A model generated the notes under the pieces. It did no database searches and had not been told where the DNA came from. It was given only the letters and a program-made list of their open reading frames with translations. DNA of 64,000 bases from an uncultured Collinsella sp. (GTDB lineage: Bacteria > Actinomycetota > Coriobacteriia > Coriobacteriales > Coriobacteriaceae): contig USAJ01000007.1 of the NCBI GenBank assembly GCA_900552685.1, positions 4,543 through 68,542 on the forward strand, written 5' to 3'. Positions 61,781 through 64,000 of this stretch are shown piece by piece. A program made the translations under genes and the position numbers. The first letter of the stretch is position 1. The number at the start of each line of letters is the position of its first letter.

Positions 61781-61990
61781 TACATGCAAGTGAGCGTTCA
61801 AGGGGGTTGCGGCCCCCTTTTTCGTGCCGAACTCGCGTGAGCGCGCGAAGCGTTAAGCAAACAGGCCTGTGGCCTGTCTGTAGCGGAGCGTGGCGAGGGC
61901 GCCACGCGCCCGAAGCCCGGGGCTTCGCGAAGCGAAGGCCCTTCGAGTCTCGCCTCGGGCACCATACATGCAAGCGAGCGTTCAAGGGGG
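61758..61990. repeat. Duplicated 3' end of tRNA-Leu flanking a short spacer (att-like)
   Basis: The T-arm, acceptor, CCA and following sequence from TTCGAGTCTCGCCTCGGGCA (61758) to about 61806 are repeated at 61942-61990 with one mismatch. The copies are 184 bp apart, and each is followed by its own AAGGGG-type hairpin with a T tract. A repeated tRNA 3' end is the usual footprint of tRNA-targeting integrases. Confidence 0.7.
61826..61941. repeat. Palindrome-dense spacer between the tRNA-Leu 3' end copies
   Basis: Three consecutive perfect hairpins lie within 70 bp: ACAGGCC-TGT-GGCCTGT (61861-61877), GCGTGGCG-AGGG-CGCCACGC (61888-61907) and CGAAGCCC-G-GGGCTTCG (61911-61927). No gene was found. 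Confidence 0.6.
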
Positions 61991-62016
61991 TCAAGGCCCC
62001 TTTTTCGTGTACGTAA

Positions 62017-62208
62017 TGTGATAACGCGCTGTACGTGTTATTATTCGCAAGGCGTTGTTCCCGCAATGCCCTAAAGAGGAACCCGAGGGTTCCCACCTTT
62101 TGGCGCCAATGAGCAGCTGACTGGTCATACAACTTAGATTACCTTCCTCAAATCGAGGAAGTCTATGTGTACGACCTGGTTGCTGAGAAGCGCCGGGTTA
62201 TTTTTTTA
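62017..62208 (+). promoter_or_regulatory. Leader of infC-rpmI-rplT with attenuator
   Basis: A TATTAT -10 box lies at 62039-62044. A terminator hairpin (ACCTGG, GCT, GAGA, AGC, CCGGGT; 62174-62198) is followed by TATTTTTTT (62199-62207) and ends 5 bp before the in-frame ATG. GGCGC (62102-62106) and AGCA (62112-62115) can instead pair with GCGCC (62190-62194) and TGCT (62181-62184) of that hairpin, giving a competing antiterminator. Autoregulation by L20, as in Bacillus, is a plausible but unproven model. Confidence 0.6.
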
Positions 62209-62226
62209 TGAATGGAGGTAGGGAAA

Positions 62227-62781
62227 ATAGCTAAGTCTGATGACACCCGCATCAACGACGAGATCACTGCATCTTCGTGCCGTTTGATTGGCGTCGATGG
62301 CTCTCAGCTCGGCCTGTTCGCCATCCGCGATGCCCAGCGCGTCGCCGACGATCAGGGTCTCGACCTGGTCGAGATCGCTCCCAACGCGGAGCCGCCGGTC
62401 TGCAAGGTCATGGACTACGGTAAGTTCAAGTACCAGCAGGCCATGAAGGCCAAGGCTGCTCGTAAGAACCAGTCCAAGGTCGAGGTCAAGGAAATGAAGT
62501 TCCGACCCAAGATCGACGTTGGCGACTACGAGACCAAGAAGGGCCACGTTCTGCGTTTCCTCAAGAAGGGCGCACGCGTTAAGATCACCATCATGTTCCG
62601 CGGCCGTGAGATGGCTCACCCGGAGCAGGGCCTTAACGTTCTCGAGCGCCTCGCCGAGGATCTCAAGCCTTACGCTACGGTCGAGTCCAAGCCTAAGATG
62701 GAAGGCCGTAACATGCTTATGCTGCTCGCCCCGATTAAGGGCGCCTTCGATGAGGATAAAGCGGCAAGCGATACCAAGTAA
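62227..62781 (+). CDS. infC: Translation initiation factor IF-3, apparent ATA start
   Basis: A 184-residue IF-3. The N-terminal domain begins IAKSDDTRINDEITASSCRL, with LGLFAIRDAQRVADDQGLDLVE in two parts and a helical linker. The C-terminal domain carries KEMKFRPKIDVGDYETKKGH, KKGARVKITIMFRGREM and a MLMLLAPI end. The only Shine-Dalgarno, GGAGG (62214-62218), is 8 nt before ATA (62227); an ATG at 62212 precedes and overlaps that site, so it cannot use it. IF-3 genes of several bacteria use non-canonical starts for self-regulation. Confidence 0.85.
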   Translation: MAKSDDTRINDEITASSCRLIGVDGSQLGLFAIRDAQRVADDQGLDLVEIAPNAEPPVCKVMDYGKFKYQQAMKAKAARKNQSKVEVKEMKFRPKIDVGDYETKKGHVLRFLKKGARVKITIMFRGREMAHPEQGLNVLERLAEDLKPYATVESKPKMEGRNMLMLLAPIKGAFDEDKAASDTK

Positions 62782-62813
62782 CTAGTGTTCTGTAACCGAT
62801 TAAGGAGTATTTC

Positions 62814-63005
62814 ATGCCTAAGATGAAGTCCCACAGCGGCACCAAGAAGCGTTTCCGCAAGACTGGTACCGGCAAGCTTATGCGCGCCAAGGCTTTCAAG
62901 AGCCACATCCTGAGCAAGAAGTCCACCAAGCGTAAGCGTGGCTTCCGTCAGGAGACCGAGATCGCCGCTGCCGACCGCAAGGTCATCAAGTCGCGTCTCG
63001 CCTAA
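62814..63005 (+). CDS. rpmI: 50S ribosomal protein L35
   Basis: A 63-residue basic protein with the L35 sequence pattern [20 protein letters not shown] and [25 protein letters not shown] lies 8 bp before the ATG. It is between infC and rplT, the conserved order. Confidence 0.95.
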   Translation: MPKMKSHSGTKKRFRKTGTGKLMRAKAFKSHILSKKSTKRKRGFRQETEIAAADRKVIKSRLA

Positions 63006-63051
63006 GTTCGCGTTCCCGTTTTTCGTTTTACCGTCTAGGAGTTGATAGAAC

Positions 63052-63411
63052 ATGGCACGTATTAAGCGCGCTGTTGCCGCCAAGAAGAAGCGCCGTACCG
63101 TTATGCACCGTGCGAAGGGTTACTACGGTGCCGCTTCGCGTACTTACAAGCATGCTAAAGAGCAGGTCCAGCACTCCCTGCAGTATCAGTATCGTGATCG
63201 CCGCAACAAGAAGCGCGAGATCCGTTCTCTCTGGATCACTCGTATCAACGCTGCTGCTCGCCTGAACGACATCTCTTACTCTCAGTTCATGCACGGCCTG
63301 AAGGTTGCCGGCATCGAGCTCGACCGCAAGGTCCTGGCTCAGATGGCTTACGAGGATATCGAGTCCTTCAACGAGCTGGCTACCATCGCCAAGAAGGCTC
63401 TCGAGGCCTAA
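63052..63411 (+). CDS. rplT: 50S ribosomal protein L20
   Basis: A 119-residue ribosomal protein. Starts ARIKRAVAAKKKRRTVMHRA, then KGYYGAASRTYKHAKEQV, RDRRNKKREIRSLWITRINA and YSQFMHGLKVAGIELDRKVL, all typical of L20. GGAG precedes the ATG at 63052. L20 is the expected regulator of this operon in Gram-positive bacteria. Confidence 0.96.
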   Translation: MARIKRAVAAKKKRRTVMHRAKGYYGAASRTYKHAKEQVQHSLQYQYRDRRNKKREIRSLWITRINAAARLNDISYSQFMHGLKVAGIELDRKVLAQMAYEDIESFNELATIAKKALEA

Positions 63412-63431
63412 TAGATTCTCTTGAATCGCTA

Positions 63432-63469
63432 GGGGAGTGTCGCGTTGTGCGCGGCGCTCCCTCTTTTTA
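63432..63469 (+). terminator. Terminator of infC-rpmI-rplT
   Basis: GGGAG at 63433 and CTCCC at about 63457 with further pairing around GTGTCGCG/GCGCGGCG form a stem with a TTGT loop, followed by TCTTTTTAT. Confidence 0.75.
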
Positions 63470-63947
63470 TCTGAGGCGCGGTTTACATTGCTAAAAGCGC
63501 GGGTAGATAAACACTTACAGGTGACCGATCTCTATATATTCCTGAACCAAAGGGTCATCATCTGATACGTGCGGAAGATCCGCACCAGTCTTTCTATTAC
63601 CTATAGAAAGCAATATGTTGTGTAGGACTTGTGAAGAGTGGAATTGACGTCCCACAGGGCTTCGCGGTCTGGCAATATATCTCCTTGCCGCGCGGCCCGG
63701 TCGGACCGGATGAGCCGCAAAGCGTGCACCTTGAGAACCGGATACTGCGAGGATGGACACTTACTTCAGTGTCGCATCCGGGCAGACATCGAACCATTTG
63801 AAATGGTCTAACTTGGATTTGTTTTTCGCAAGGCCGCCGAGAGGCGGCCCCGAGAAATTCCTTTTCCTATACTAGAACCATATGAATCGAACGGAACCGA
63901 TCAGCTAATAGTTGTGAGGACCGGACGGGCTCGAAGCCCATATATTT
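63470..63947. other. Region upstream of 16S rRNA: leader hairpins, no established gene
   Basis: The part nearest the rRNA holds CACCTTGAGAACCGGATACT-like sequence (about 63727-63746) seen in rRNA leaders, and stems including GGCCGCC/GGCGGCC (63831-63849). Two tandem hairpins occur upstream: GTGCGGA-AGA-TCCGCAC (63569-63585) and CTTTCTAT-TACCT-ATAGAAAG (63590-63610). TTTACA (63483) and TATATT (63535) elements could be promoters but none is convincing. A minus-strand frame ending at 63515 is mentioned under findings. Confidence 0.5.
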
Positions 63948-64000
63948 TGGACGGAGAGTTCGATCCTGGCTCAGGATGAACGCTGGCGGCGCGCCTAACA
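63948..64000 (+). rRNA. rrs: 16S ribosomal RNA, 5' end (truncated by window)
   Basis: AGAGTTCGATCCTGGCTCAG begins at 63955 and corresponds to about E. coli positions 8-27. It is followed by GATGAACGCTGGCGGCGCGC and CTAACA, the start of an actinobacterial/coriobacterial 16S gene. The mature 5' end is set at about 63948 by alignment, so a few bases either way are possible. Confidence 0.93.

Noticed and set aside
61620..62132. Long minus-strand open frame across tRNA-Leu and its spacer
   Set aside because: It reads through the antisense of a tRNA gene and of terminators (phrase ARLELARC is the usual tRNA artefact), with no ribosome binding site.

Overview
The window looks like a chromosomal segment of a high-GC Gram-positive gut anaerobe of the class Coriobacteriia, most likely Collinsella or a close relative. 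The evidence is the strong G+C bias, the 16S rRNA 5' end at the right edge, the RecJ-RecQ-type fusion, a long fused PurL, reverse rubrerythrin, and an Etf-coupled lactate oxidase operon. The genus is inferred from these features; no database search was run.

Left part (1-16.8 kb): a truncated AT-richer gene ends in an inverted-repeat element. Then come reverse rubrerythrin, an alcohol/aldehyde dehydrogenase pair, and a 27-residue hydrophobic toxin-like peptide with a LexA-type box and a hairpin-masked ribosome binding site. These are followed by HIRAN and phosphoesterase genes, a DUF2130 coiled-coil protein, an Ski2-like RNA helicase, TrmB, a methyltransferase, an XRE regulator with a DUF4097 partner, a bacterial Elp3 and a spermidine-synthase-like protein.

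The accessory core (16.8-22.6 kb) is a minus-strand operon of three genes: a TerB_N/TerB_C protein, a BrxD-like (DUF2791) ATPase and an Lhr/BrxHI-like helicase. A second LexA-type box lies over its probable promoter. This is the best candidate for a little-described defence or DNA-damage system in the window. A cluster of exported proteins of unknown function follows (23.4-26.6 kb).

Metabolic middle (26.9-44.1 kb): a lactate dehydrogenase-EtfB-EtfA operon with a ferredoxin-fused EtfA, an HD hydrolase, AzlCD, a KdgT-like permease, a GGDEF protein, an EamA exporter, PurL, a Kef-like antiporter, an SDR and homoserine dehydrogenase. From 44.3 to 49.5 kb is a complete livJHMGF branched-chain amino acid importer, preceded by the relic of a second livJ.

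Right part (49.6-64 kb): CutC and a DUF4931 protein, a BASS-family transporter, the RecJ-helicase fusion, Rel, an MBL hydrolase, class II aldolase and a transglutaminase-like protein. Then come tRNA-Leu(CAA) with a duplicated 3' end, and infC-rpmI-rplT with an attenuator-like leader and an apparent ATA start codon. The window ends in the 5' leader and first ~50 nt of a 16S rRNA gene. Many intergenic gaps hold hairpins or inverted repeats, listed separately. No CRISPR array, complete insertion sequence or replication origin was recognised.
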